From Novosphingobium flavum (GTDB lineage Bacteria; Pseudomonadota; Alphaproteobacteria; Sphingomonadales; Sphingomonadaceae): 64,000 nt of DNA. A program made the translations under genes and the position numbers. Position 1 is the first letter of the stretch. The number at the start of each line of letters is the position of its first letter. The stretch is taken from positions 62,001-126,000 of the forward strand of contig NZ_JACLAW010000008.1 of the NCBI RefSeq assembly GCF_014230315.1. Reading direction: 5' to 3'. Positions 26,170 to 33,810 of this stretch are shown one piece after another. Below the pieces are notes generated by a model that saw only the letters and a program-made list of their open reading frames with translations, was not told the origin of the DNA and did not search any database.

Positions 26170-26201
26170 GGATGAAACGTCCCGTCTCGTTCGTTTCATC
26201 C
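26170..26201. promoter_or_regulatory. Perfect 10-bp inverted repeat between protease and ECF sigma genes
   Basis: GGATGAAACG (26170-26179) and CGTTTCATCC (26192-26201), 12 bases apart. It lies 26 bases from the protease start and just before the likely sigma start. It could be a dimeric operator or two overlapping, oppositely oriented promoter elements sharing TGAAAC. Confidence 0.6.
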
Positions 26202-26218
26202 ACGAAAGGGCACGAAAA

Positions 26219-26707
26219 CTGTCAAATGCCTTCGAACAGGGAATTCTGGCGCTCCTGCCCCGGCTGCGACGGTTCGCGGCCGGGTTGGCGCGCCACCCTG
26301 CCCAGGCCGACGACCTGTGCCAGATGACGATCGAGCGCGCCCTCCGCAGCCGCCAGCAATGGCAGGAGGGAACGCGGCTCGACAGCTGGATGTATCGGAT
26401 CATGCGCAATATCTGGATAGACGAGACAAGAGCCTCCGCCCGGCGCGGGCAGACCTTTGTGGACGAGGAACAGGGGCTTGGCGTTGGCGCAAGCGGCGGG
26501 CAGGAGGAGCGGGCCGAACTGCTCGACGTCAATCGCGCCATGGCCCGTCTGCCCGACGAGCAGCGCGAGGCCGTGTTGCTGGTGATGGTCGAGGGCTGGT
26601 CTTACAAGGAAGCAGCCGCGATCGTGGGGTGCCCGGTGGGTACGCTCAATTCGCGGCTGGTGCGCGGGCGCGATGCCCTGCTGGCAATGCTGGGAGAAGC
26701 GGCATGA
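26219..26707 (+). CDS. ECF-type RNA polymerase sigma factor
   Basis: 162-aa sigma-70 family factor of the extracytoplasmic-function type, with region 2 (ADDLCQMTIERALR ... WMYRIMRNIWIDE) and region 4 (LPDEQREAVLLVMVEGWSYKEAAAI, helix-turn-helix VGCPVGTLNSRL). The start is a problem: the frame is open from ATG 26081, inside the divergent protease gene, and has no ATG/GTG/TTG between. I choose CTG 26219, 8 bases after AAAGGG, because it gives the usual ECF length and leaves the inverted repeat non-coding. The anti-sigma gene starts in its stop codon (ATGA). Confidence 0.88.
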   Translation: MSNAFEQGILALLPRLRRFAAGLARHPAQADDLCQMTIERALRSRQQWQEGTRLDSWMYRIMRNIWIDETRASARRGQTFVDEEQGLGVGASGGQEERAELLDVNRAMARLPDEQREAVLLVMVEGWSYKEAAAIVGCPVGTLNSRLVRGRDALLAMLGEAA

Positions 26708-27450
26708 CCATCACCCCCGAACAACTCGCGGCCTATGCCGACGGCGAACTGGATGAGGCCGAGGCCCGCGTGGTCGAGGCTGCTTTGGGGCAGAATGTCG
26801 AGCTGCAGGCCGAGCTCGCCGCGCACCGCGCGCTGAAGGCGCGGCTGGCGGCCCATTTCGCCCCGGTGGCCGAGGAGGCCGTGCCCGACCATCTTGCCGC
26901 GCTCTTGCGGGCGGCCCCGCCGGTCGAGGTCCCGGCCGTGGCCCGGGTCGAGGCGGAAGTGATCGATTTTGCCGCCGCCCGGGCGGCGCGCAAGGCCGCG
27001 CAGGCCGCCCAGGCTAGGCCGGCCCGCGCGCGCTGGCCGCGCTGGGCCGGTCCCGCGCTGGCCGCCTCGCTGGTGCTGGCCGTGCTCGGCATCGGCCTGC
27101 GTCCTTCCGGCAACGAGGCGGGCGGGGCGCTGGGCGCCGCGCTCGACCGGCAGCTTGCCGCCGGGCAGAGCGGGAGCGAGCCGGTGCGCATCCTGATCAG
27201 CTTCCGCGACAAGGCCGGAACCCTGTGCCGGGGCTATGCCGAGGGCGCGGGCAGCGGGATCGCCTGCCACGTCGGCGGCGGGTGGAAGGTGATCCGCCAA
27301 TTCGGCGGGGCTGCGGCGGAGCAGGGCCAGTACCGCCAGGCCGGCAGCGCTTCCGAACAGGTCTTCGCCGCCGCGCAGGACCTGGCCGAGGGCGAGGCGC
27401 TGGACGAGCAAGGCGAGCGCACCGCCCGCGCCGCCGGCTGGTCGCGCTGA
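26704..27450 (+). CDS. Membrane anti-sigma factor
   Basis: 248-aa protein: N-terminal soluble part beginning TPEQLAAYADGELDEAEA, the form of the anti-sigma zinc-finger-like domain but without its His/Cys ligands; an Ala-rich linker; one transmembrane segment (about 116-136, AGPALAASLVLAVLGIG); and a C-terminal periplasmic domain of about 110 residues with two cysteines. Four-base overlap with the sigma gene argues for coupled synthesis. It would hold the sigma factor at the membrane until an envelope signal arrives; the nearby secreted protease is a possible part of that signal. Confidence 0.85.
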   Translation: MTITPEQLAAYADGELDEAEARVVEAALGQNVELQAELAAHRALKARLAAHFAPVAEEAVPDHLAALLRAAPPVEVPAVARVEAEVIDFAAARAARKAAQAAQARPARARWPRWAGPALAASLVLAVLGIGLRPSGNEAGGALGAALDRQLAAGQSGSEPVRILISFRDKAGTLCRGYAEGAGSGIACHVGGGWKVIRQFGGAAAEQGQYRQAGSASEQVFAAAQDLAEGEALDEQGERTARAAGWSR

Positions 27451-27593
27451 TCCGGGGTGCTGCAAACCCACTAGTTGCAAACCTTTGCTGCTCGGTCCGG
27501 CGACCCGGATCGGCGCTTGGCCGCAAGGGGGTTTTCAACAGCCCCGAAGCGAGGCATTATGCGCGCTTCAAAAAATAACAGGAGAGGAAGGCC

Positions 27594-27758
27594 ATGCGCA
27601 GCAGCTGGAGCCGTGATGTGCTCGCCCGCCGCATTGATCGGTGTTATCTGATCGCGGCGCGCACCAAGATCGCAGACAAGCGTGAGCGTTACATCGGCCT
27701 TGCGCGCGACTATCGCGCCCAGCTTGCCAATCCGGTCCTGCGCGCACCGGCCGCCTGA
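27594..27758 (+). CDS. Small basic protein of 54 residues
   Basis: ATG at 27594 is preceded by GGAGAGG (27581-27587). The product is 54 aa, strongly basic and Arg-rich (MRSSWSRDVLARRID ... RAPAA), probably one or two amphipathic helices, with no signal peptide or known motif. A hairpin terminator follows 38 bases later, so it looks like a separate short transcription unit. Function unknown. Confidence 0.6.
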   Translation: MRSSWSRDVLARRIDRCYLIAARTKIADKRERYIGLARDYRAQLANPVLRAPAA

Positions 27759-27795
27759 TCGTTTTTTACCGGAAACCGGCGCCGCCGGAGTGATG

Positions 27796-27824
27796 GGGCT
27801 CGGGGCATCTGCCCGGGGCCCTTT
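27796..27824 (+). terminator. Hairpin terminator after the 54-aa gene
   Basis: 11-bp stem with one G-G mismatch and one G-T pair (27796-27806 with 27811-27821), 4-base loop ATCT, then TTT. It lies between the 54-aa gene and the convergent gene at 27841. Confidence 0.6.
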
Positions 27825-27840
27825 CTCGTTACGGGCGCGG

Positions 27841-28596
27841 TTACGGCTTCAGGACGACCGACTGGTCCGCGCCCGGGGCGAAGCGGTGCCGCTCGTTGGT
27901 GCAGTAGTATTCGCCCATTTCGTAGTTCCTGAGCAGCTTGTGCGTGGCGGTCGAGGTGATCGGGCGGGTGAAGGCCTTCGGGTCTTCGATCGTGATCGTC
28001 ACTTCCAGCGTTTCCTCGTCGATCCGGCGAATGCGCTGCATGATGTGGGCCTGCTCGCTGTAGATCGCGCGCCCGTCGATATAGGGCTGGGCGCCGAGAC
28101 CGATGGTGTCCACCACCAGCACGTCGCCTTCCCAATGCCCCACCGAGTCCCCGTAGAACGTCGGATCGAGTTCATCCGCCGGCAGGTGGCCGCGGTTTAG
28201 GAAGACCCGCATGAGGGCCTGGTTTTCCTTGTGCGCCACCACCTGGTCGGCCGACTGGAAGATCTCGATCACTCCGCTGACGGTCATCATCCGGCCGAGA
28301 CCCGACGGCAGGCAGGTGGACCCGGCGGGTTGTACGGGCCTGCCTTCGATTTCCTCCTGGATGCGGTGCTCGTAGTCCTTCTGGAACTCGGGCGTGTAGG
28401 GATAGACCACATAGGTCACCCCCTCGCGGGTCTGCTTCGGGCCGAAGCCGGTCTGGCGGACCATTTCCCAGCTGCCGGTGAGGTTGCGGTTGCCGGGGAT
28501 CGCCGCAACGTCCGGGGCGGGCGCCGCCCCGGCGCGGACCGGGGTGAGCAGGCTGGCGGCGAGCGCCAGCGTGGCGGGGGTGCGGAACTTGCTCAT
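27841..28596 (-). CDS. Secreted protein of unknown function in the TonB-receptor operon
   Basis: 251-aa exported protein with signal peptide (about 1-25). The mature part contains GNRNLTGSWEMVRQ, PSGLGRMM, GDSVGHWEGDVLVVDTIG and a C-terminal YYCTNER; the DSVGHWEGDTLVVDT-like segment is common in a large uncharacterised proteobacterial family found beside TonB receptors and DUF6152 proteins. No catalytic motif is visible. Start ATG 28596 is 9 bases after AGGAG, which overlaps the receptor stop; it is the last gene of the operon that begins at 31603. Confidence 0.75.
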   Translation of the reverse strand: MSKFRTPATLALAASLLTPVRAGAAPAPDVAAIPGNRNLTGSWEMVRQTGFGPKQTREGVTYVVYPYTPEFQKDYEHRIQEEIEGRPVQPAGSTCLPSGLGRMMTVSGVIEIFQSADQVVAHKENQALMRVFLNRGHLPADELDPTFYGDSVGHWEGDVLVVDTIGLGAQPYIDGRAIYSEQAHIMQRIRRIDEETLEVTITIEDPKAFTRPITSTATHKLLRNYEMGEYYCTNERHRFAPGADQSVVLKP

Positions 28597-28609
28597 CTTC
28601 GCCAACTCC

Positions 28610-31132
28610 TCAGCGCCGCGTCGTCAGCGTGATGCCCAGGGTGCGCGGGCGGAAGGTGGTGTCGGTAAAGATCGGGTTGTTCGAGCGCACCGTAGAGCAG
28701 GTGGCGTTCGAGCAGGAGCGCCCGCCCGAGCGCGAGGTGATGTCGCGCGAATTGAGCAGGTTGTCGGCATAGAGGGCCACGGTGGTATTGCCGAAGTCAT
28801 AGGCCAGCCGCGCGGTCATGTAATTGGTCGCGGGGGTGCGGTCGGTGTCGATGTTGTAGGACGACGAGTTCGGGCCGTTGCCGGTCTGATAGGAATCGGT
28901 GTGCTGGAAATTGGCGGTGAGGCTCACCGTCGCGCCTGCGCCGACCGGCCGTTCGATCGTTGCCCCGATGCTGTACTGGAAACGCGGCACGGGCATCGGC
29001 GTGTGCGCCGGAATGAACACCGAGAAGGTGGGCGAGGGGCCGACCAGCGCGTCCTTGTAGAAGGCATCGGTATAGCCGGCGAGGAAGCTCAGGCTGAAGC
29101 CTTCGACGGGGCGGATTTCGGTCTCGAGGTCAAAGCCGCGGCTGATCGCGCGGCCGGCATTGGTGGTATAGGCAAAGCCGCAAGGGCTGGGCAGGGTGTA
29201 GTTCACCTGCACATTGCGCCAGTCCACATAGAATGCCGAAGCGTGGACCTGTGCCTTGCCGCCGAAGAGGCTGGTCTTGGCGCCGAGTTCATAGCTCCAC
29301 AGGCTGTCGGAATCGTAGTCTCGCGGGGTGTCGGTCATCCCCAGCGCGGCGAAGGTGGAGGCGCATTTGAACGCGAACGGGCCGGTGTTGACCCCGCCCA
29401 TGCGAAAGCCCTTGGCGGCCGAGGCATAGGCCATGGTGCCCGGCGCGACGTCGAGCTCAAGCCCGAACTTGGGCGTGACCGAGGTCTGGCGCTGGACGCC
29501 GGTGCTGAGGCCGCCGTTGGCCGTGGTGGGGACCGCATAGCCGAAGAACGAGCCGGCAAGCTGGGTGTCGTAGCCGAAGCGATTGTCCGAAGCACGCAGG
29601 CCCGCCGTTGCCCGCACGGCGCTTCCAAGCGGGACGGTGATCTGGCCGAAGGCGGCCAGCTCGGTCTCGTCCAGCGTCTGCACGCGGGACGAGACATCGC
29701 CATTGGCGGCCACCGGCGCCCCGTAGATGATCGTGTCCGACACGCCGCGCAGGGCCGGGGCCCATGCCGCGAGATCGGTGAAATCGTGCGATTCCGACCG
29801 GGTGTTCTGCTTGGAGTAGTAGACCCCCGCGACCCAGCGCACCGCACTGTGCGGCTTGGCGGCAAGGCGCAGTTCCTGGAACCAGGCCGTGCGCTTGTTT
29901 TCGTAAGTCGCCAGGGCGCGGAAGACGGGGAAGGTGTAGAGGAATGGCACCCCGGCCTGATAGGAGCCGGTTTCATTGTAGCTCTGGTCGTTCTGGCCGC
30001 GGTTGCGGTCTTCCAGGTAGACGTTGGAGAAGTGCAGGTCGCCGAACGGCAGGTCGAGGTCGAAGGCCAGGCTCGGGGCGTAAAGGGTGGCCGTGCGGGT
30101 CGACGGGGTGAAGCACGGCGCGATGGTATTCTTGTAGTTCTCGCCGATGTTGCAGTTCTTGCCGGTGCGGAACGGGCCGAACACGTTGTAGGGGCCATAG
30201 GTGAAGCCGGGCAGGGTGAAGTTCACCGGGCCGTTGCTTCCGGTGTAGGCGGCCCCGGCAGCGTTGAAGCTGCGGGATGGCACGGCGGTTGCCGCCACGT
30301 CTTCCCACCAGGTGTCGCTGTCGTTGAACTTCTCGTAGGAGGCGTAGAACGCAGGCGTGACCTTGAGCGTGTCGGTCGCCTGCCAGAGCAGGCTGACATG
30401 GCCGGACTTGCGCAGGACCGAATTGGTGTCCTTGCCGATGGTCTGGCCGGAATAGATGTCGACATGGTCGATGTAGCCGCCTTCGCGGCGAATGTCGCCA
30501 GAGGCGCGCAGGGCCAGCGTTCCGGCCACCAGCGGCAGGTTCACCGAGCCGCCCAGCTCGTAAGTGGGGGAGCCGCCTTCGGTCTGCGCGCCCTCGACCT
30601 TGGCGGAATAGTGGAAGTCGTTCAGATCGGGCTGCATGGTGATGAAGCGCACCGCGCCGCCTTCGGCGCTGCCGCCGAACAGCGTGCCCTGCGGTCCGCG
30701 CAGCACTTCGACCCGCTGGAGGTTGACCATCTGCGGGAAGATCACGCCGCTGCCGCTGAAGCTGCCCAGCGTCGCGCGGCGCTGGAGCGGGATATCGTCG
30801 AGGTAGACCGCCGTGGTTGCCGCGCCGATCGAGGAATAGATGCCCCGAATGGCGATGTTGGCCCCGCGCGGGTTGTTGCCGCTGGTGATGGTGAGCGCAG
30901 GGACGACGCGCGCGAGATCCTGGGCCGAACGGACCGATTGGGCTGAAAGGTCATCCTGGGTCTGGGCGACGATGCTCGCCGAAACGCGGTTCAGCGGCTG
31001 CTCGGTCTTGTTGGCGGTGACGATGATGTCGCCGTCGAGGGCCGCTTCTTCGGCATGGGCCGGGGCGCCGATCAGCGCAGCGGTGAAGGCGGAGGCGAGC
31101 AGGGCCGACTTGCGGCGGGCAAAAGTGGGCAT
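28610..31132 (-). CDS. TonB-dependent outer-membrane receptor
   Basis: 840-aa receptor: signal peptide about 1-27 (ending AHAEE), TonB box DIIVTA (about 35-40), plug domain with VEVLRGPQGTLFGGSAEGGAVRF, then the barrel. Start ATG 31132 has AAAGGA upstream; a GTG five codons earlier is weaker. The C terminus is TLGITLTTRR, without the terminal aromatic residue most barrels need. The operon partners, DUF6152 protein and secreted hypothetical, suggest uptake and processing of a small organic compound; ligand unknown. Confidence 0.94.
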   Translation of the reverse strand: MPTFARRKSALLASAFTAALIGAPAHAEEAALDGDIIVTANKTEQPLNRVSASIVAQTQDDLSAQSVRSAQDLARVVPALTITSGNNPRGANIAIRGIYSSIGAATTAVYLDDIPLQRRATLGSFSGSGVIFPQMVNLQRVEVLRGPQGTLFGGSAEGGAVRFITMQPDLNDFHYSAKVEGAQTEGGSPTYELGGSVNLPLVAGTLALRASGDIRREGGYIDHVDIYSGQTIGKDTNSVLRKSGHVSLLWQATDTLKVTPAFYASYEKFNDSDTWWEDVAATAVPSRSFNAAGAAYTGSNGPVNFTLPGFTYGPYNVFGPFRTGKNCNIGENYKNTIAPCFTPSTRTATLYAPSLAFDLDLPFGDLHFSNVYLEDRNRGQNDQSYNETGSYQAGVPFLYTFPVFRALATYENKRTAWFQELRLAAKPHSAVRWVAGVYYSKQNTRSESHDFTDLAAWAPALRGVSDTIIYGAPVAANGDVSSRVQTLDETELAAFGQITVPLGSAVRATAGLRASDNRFGYDTQLAGSFFGYAVPTTANGGLSTGVQRQTSVTPKFGLELDVAPGTMAYASAAKGFRMGGVNTGPFAFKCASTFAALGMTDTPRDYDSDSLWSYELGAKTSLFGGKAQVHASAFYVDWRNVQVNYTLPSPCGFAYTTNAGRAISRGFDLETEIRPVEGFSLSFLAGYTDAFYKDALVGPSPTFSVFIPAHTPMPVPRFQYSIGATIERPVGAGATVSLTANFQHTDSYQTGNGPNSSSYNIDTDRTPATNYMTARLAYDFGNTTVALYADNLLNSRDITSRSGGRSCSNATCSTVRSNNPIFTDTTFRPRTLGITLTTRR

Positions 31133-31225
31133 GAAAGGTCCTTTCACGAAGGATGCATTCTGGGCATGGGAATTCAGCCCCCGCGAGAGGGGCGGCGGAT
31201 GGACGGACGGATCGACGGAAGAGCC

Positions 31226-31603
31226 TTACTGGCCCTTCAGGAGGGTGCCGTTGGCCAGCCGCAGCGTCAGCAGTTGGCCCGCCGGCGTACCGTCGCGCAT
31301 GGGATGGTATTCGACCGTCACCTGGTCGCCCGGCTTGAGGGTGCGCGCGTTCCAGCCGCCTGCGCGCAGGTAGCTCAGCGCATTCGCCTCGAGCGCGATA
31401 TGGGTGAAGCCCTTGTGCGCGCCCTGTCCTGCGGAAACGTCAAGCTCGATCCAGCAGTGCGGGTTGGCCCACTGGAACTCGGTGACCGATGCCTTGACGG
31501 TCAAGGTCTGCCGGGCATCGAACATCGCGAAGGAATGGTGGGCGCTGACCGGCGCCGGCATCAGCGCCGCCGCAGCCAGACAAAGTGCGATGGCTCGTTT
31601 CAT
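31226..31603 (-). CDS. DUF6152-family secreted protein
   Basis: 125-aa exported protein, signal peptide about 1-21 ending SAHH. HHSFAMFD, VTEFQWANPHCWIELDV and the ending NGTLLKGQ are hallmarks of DUF6152, a family of small periplasmic beta-rich proteins of unknown function. Start ATG 31603 has AGGGGGA 5-6 bases upstream. First gene of the operon with the TonB receptor 93 bases downstream and the 251-aa protein after it. Confidence 0.85.
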   Translation of the reverse strand: MKRAIALCLAAAALMPAPVSAHHSFAMFDARQTLTVKASVTEFQWANPHCWIELDVSAGQGAHKGFTHIALEANALSYLRAGGWNARTLKPGDQVTVEYHPMRDGTPAGQLLTLRLANGTLLKGQ

Positions 31604-31713
31604 GTCTTCCCCCTTGATCATGCGGCTCGTTCCGGAATTGTTGCTCCCATGTTGTCGAACCTGCGTTCGAGCGCCCCGGAGCATTCGCAATTCGCTGCAT
31701 TATGTTACGAAAA

Positions 31714-31743
31714 ATTATCGCTAATTCTTGACTTGCCGTTGAA
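31714..31743 (-). promoter_or_regulatory. Candidate promoter of the DUF6152/TonB receptor operon
   Basis: On the minus strand TTCAAC (31743-31738), 18-base spacer, GATAAT (31719-31714), in an AT-rich island about 110 bases before the DUF6152 start. It overlaps the divergent candidate at 31733-31761. Confidence 0.4.
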
Positions 31744-31761
31744 TTGGAAGGGGCGGATAAT
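31733..31761 (+). promoter_or_regulatory. Candidate promoter of the exported methyltransferase-like gene
   Basis: TTGCCG (31733-31738), 17-base spacer, GATAAT (31756-31761). It would leave a leader of about 190 bases before the start at 31961. The 357-base gap 31604-31960 holds only these signals; no gene is seen in it. Confidence 0.4.
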
Positions 31762-31960
31762 AAGGATGCCTGCGGGCGGCTATTCAAATTCCGTTATGAT
31801 AGTCTGCAAATTTGTCCTCGCAGGAAGGCCCGTGACGGGGCCGGGCGGGAATGCCTGAGCAGCATCACGCAAATAGGACTCGCTGTAACGCCGTTGAAAT
31901 TGCTCTTGCGAACACCTTCGGCCACCTGCGCCGACACGAATGTGGGAGGGGGAAGGATCG

Positions 31961-32809
31961 ATGCGCCTATTCAGTAATGCCGCCGCCATGGCACTTTGCC
32001 TGGCCGCGCCGATGGCGGTTTCGGCCGAACAGGCGCCGCGCTGGAGCGCGGCCGATGATGCGGCCCTGAGCAAGGCCCTGGCCGATCCCCACCGCGAGAA
32101 GGACCGCGCGCGCGACGTGTGGCGCCATCCGGTCGAAACGCTCAAGTTCTTCCGCGTCCATCCCGGCATGACCGTGGTGGAATATCTGCCCGAGGGCGGC
32201 TGGTTCACGCGCCTGCTGGTCCCCTACATCGGTGAGGGGGGGCGCTACATCGCGCTCAATCCCAACCTGACCCGCGGCAACGAATACCAGAAGCGGATCA
32301 TGGCCAATATCGCCGCGACCTTCCCGCCCAAGGCGGCCGCCTGGACCGGGCAACCGGCAGAGCGCTTCCTGGCCTTTAACGGCGAAGAGGCGCCGGCCGC
32401 GCTCAACGGCACGGTCGACCGCGTGTTCATCTTCCGCGAAGTGCACAACATGCTGCGCGGCGGCTATCTCTCGCCCGATCTCAACCTGATGCGCCACCTG
32501 CTCAAGCCCGATGGCCTGCTGGGCATCGAGCAGCACCGCGCGAAGCCGGATGCTGACCCGGACTATACCGACGGCAACAAGGGCTACCTGCGCGAAAAGG
32601 ACGTCATCGCGATGGTCGAAGCTCACGGTTTCGAGCTGGTCGGGAAGACCGAGATCAACGCGAATCCGAAGGACCCGGCCAATTACCCGGAGGGCGTGTG
32701 GGTTCTGCCTCCGACCTATCGCAAGAAGGACGTCGACCGCGCGAAATACGACGCGATCGGCGAGAGCGACCGCATGACGCTGCTGTTCCGCAAGCGGGCC
32801 TGGAAGTAA
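31961..32809 (+). CDS. Exported methyltransferase-like protein
   Basis: 282-aa protein with a clear signal peptide (about 1-21, ending VSAE) followed by a class I methyltransferase-like fold. The SAM-motif region reads MTVVEYLPEGGWFTRLL (about 70-86), replacing the usual acidic GxGxG loop by PEGG, followed by GGRYIALNP and FIFREVHNML. The family is widespread in proteobacteria and annotated as methyltransferase, but SAM is not known in the periplasm, so the activity is doubtful. Start ATG 31961 follows GGGAGGGGGAAGG. Divergent from the DUF6152 operon; a tRNA gene lies 13 bases downstream. Confidence 0.8.
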   Translation: MRLFSNAAAMALCLAAPMAVSAEQAPRWSAADDAALSKALADPHREKDRARDVWRHPVETLKFFRVHPGMTVVEYLPEGGWFTRLLVPYIGEGGRYIALNPNLTRGNEYQKRIMANIAATFPPKAAAWTGQPAERFLAFNGEEAPAALNGTVDRVFIFREVHNMLRGGYLSPDLNLMRHLLKPDGLLGIEQHRAKPDADPDYTDGNKGYLREKDVIAMVEAHGFELVGKTEINANPKDPANYPEGVWVLPPTYRKKDVDRAKYDAIGESDRMTLLFRKRAWK

Positions 32810-32822
32810 TCCCATCGTTTGA

Positions 32823-32897
32823 TGGTGCCGGCTGAGGGATTTGAACCCCCGACCTTCGGTTTACAAAACCGCTGCACTACCACTGTGCTAAGCCGGC
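32823..32897 (-). tRNA. tRNA-Thr (anticodon UGU)
   Basis: 75 bases including encoded CCA. Acceptor GCCGGCT/AGCCGGC with A73, D stem GCAC/GTGC, anticodon loop TTTGTAA (TGT, reads ACA), T arm with TTCAAAT. The first anticodon-stem pair is a G-A mismatch; the other stems close. Confidence 0.95.
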
Positions 32898-32927
32898 ATC
32901 GCCACATGGGTCGCTGCGCGCTTTGCC

Positions 32928-33803
32928 TCAGGTCGCGCCGAAGGTCCAGCCTTCCGTTTGCGCGATCTCTGCAAGGCCGGCGGGCATCCACAGTTGCGGG
33001 CTGGAGGCGGCGCGGCGCAGCCAGGCGGCGGTGAGCAGGGCATCGCTGCGGTGATCGTCGATGGGCCCGCCTGCAGCCACAGGCATGCTGCCAAGCACGG
33101 CGAGGGCCGCGTTCAGCGCTGCATGGTCGCGCATCTTGGAGCGGCCGGCACTGCGCCCGGCGGCGATGGCGGCAAGGCTGGTGTAGATTTCGACCACGAC
33201 CGAGCCGGCGGCGGGCAGGGGATCGACCGGCCAGACCGGCAGGGCCCCGCCCAGCCGGTGGAGCACGCGCATGCCGGACAGGCTGCCCTTGCCCACCTGC
33301 GCCGCGCCGATCAGGTTGAAATTGGAATAGGGCCGGCAGCCCATGCGCTCCTGCGCATGTTCGGTCCGGCGAAAGCGGCCGCGCCCGCCCGGCTTGCCGT
33401 TCGCGCCGAAGCCTGCCCCCTCCCGCCCGCCGTGACGGCGGAAATAGGCGCTCGCCTCAGGGTGATCGACGAAGGACGAGACGCCGAGGTGCGGGTCATC
33501 CGCGCAGATCCGGTCGACCAGCGCCCACAGCGCGCGGGCATCGGCCGGGCTTTCGATCCAGCCCGGAAAGAAGGCCCCGGCATCGGCGAAGGGCAGGGAC
33601 ATGCCGAGGTCGAGGCCGACCAGGCTGTCGGCCGGAAGCTCGTCCAGCAGCCAGTCGAGCACCTCGCCGCGTGACCAGCGGTGGCCGGGGCGGACCAGTT
33701 CCGGTGCTCCATCGCCGGGCTGGGCCATGGCCAGCGCAATGCCGCGGTGGCGCTCTCCGGCCGCGCCGGACCAGTCGATCGCCACGAAGCGGGAAAACCG
33801 CAC
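32928..33803 (-). CDS. Uncharacterised protein, possible RNase H-like fold
   Basis: 291-aa cytoplasmic protein starting with GTG at 33803 (GGAGG about 12 bases upstream). The opening beta-strand FVAIDWSG and the later GLDLGMSLPF and DDHRSDALLTAAWL suggest an RNase H/RuvC-like fold with acidic residues at the expected places, similar in style to DUF429-type proteins; this is a fold guess. It follows rarA by 7 bases on the same strand, so it is probably cotranscribed with it. Function unknown. Confidence 0.75.
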   Translation of the reverse strand: MRFSRFVAIDWSGAAGERHRGIALAMAQPGDGAPELVRPGHRWSRGEVLDWLLDELPADSLVGLDLGMSLPFADAGAFFPGWIESPADARALWALVDRICADDPHLGVSSFVDHPEASAYFRRHGGREGAGFGANGKPGGRGRFRRTEHAQERMGCRPYSNFNLIGAAQVGKGSLSGMRVLHRLGGALPVWPVDPLPAAGSVVVEIYTSLAAIAAGRSAGRSKMRDHAALNAALAVLGSMPVAAGGPIDDHRSDALLTAAWLRRAASSPQLWMPAGLAEIAQTEGWTFGAT

Positions 33804-33810
33804 CTTGTGC

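Noticed and set aside
28478..30946. Open frame of over 800 codons on the plus strand
   Set aside because: Exactly antisense to the TonB receptor at 28610-31132, with no ribosome site and biased shadow composition.
32823..32897. tRNA-linked integration site (attachment duplicate)
   Set aside because: No integrase and no repeated 3' end of tRNA-Thr nearby; the same holds for tRNA-Arg at 54249.
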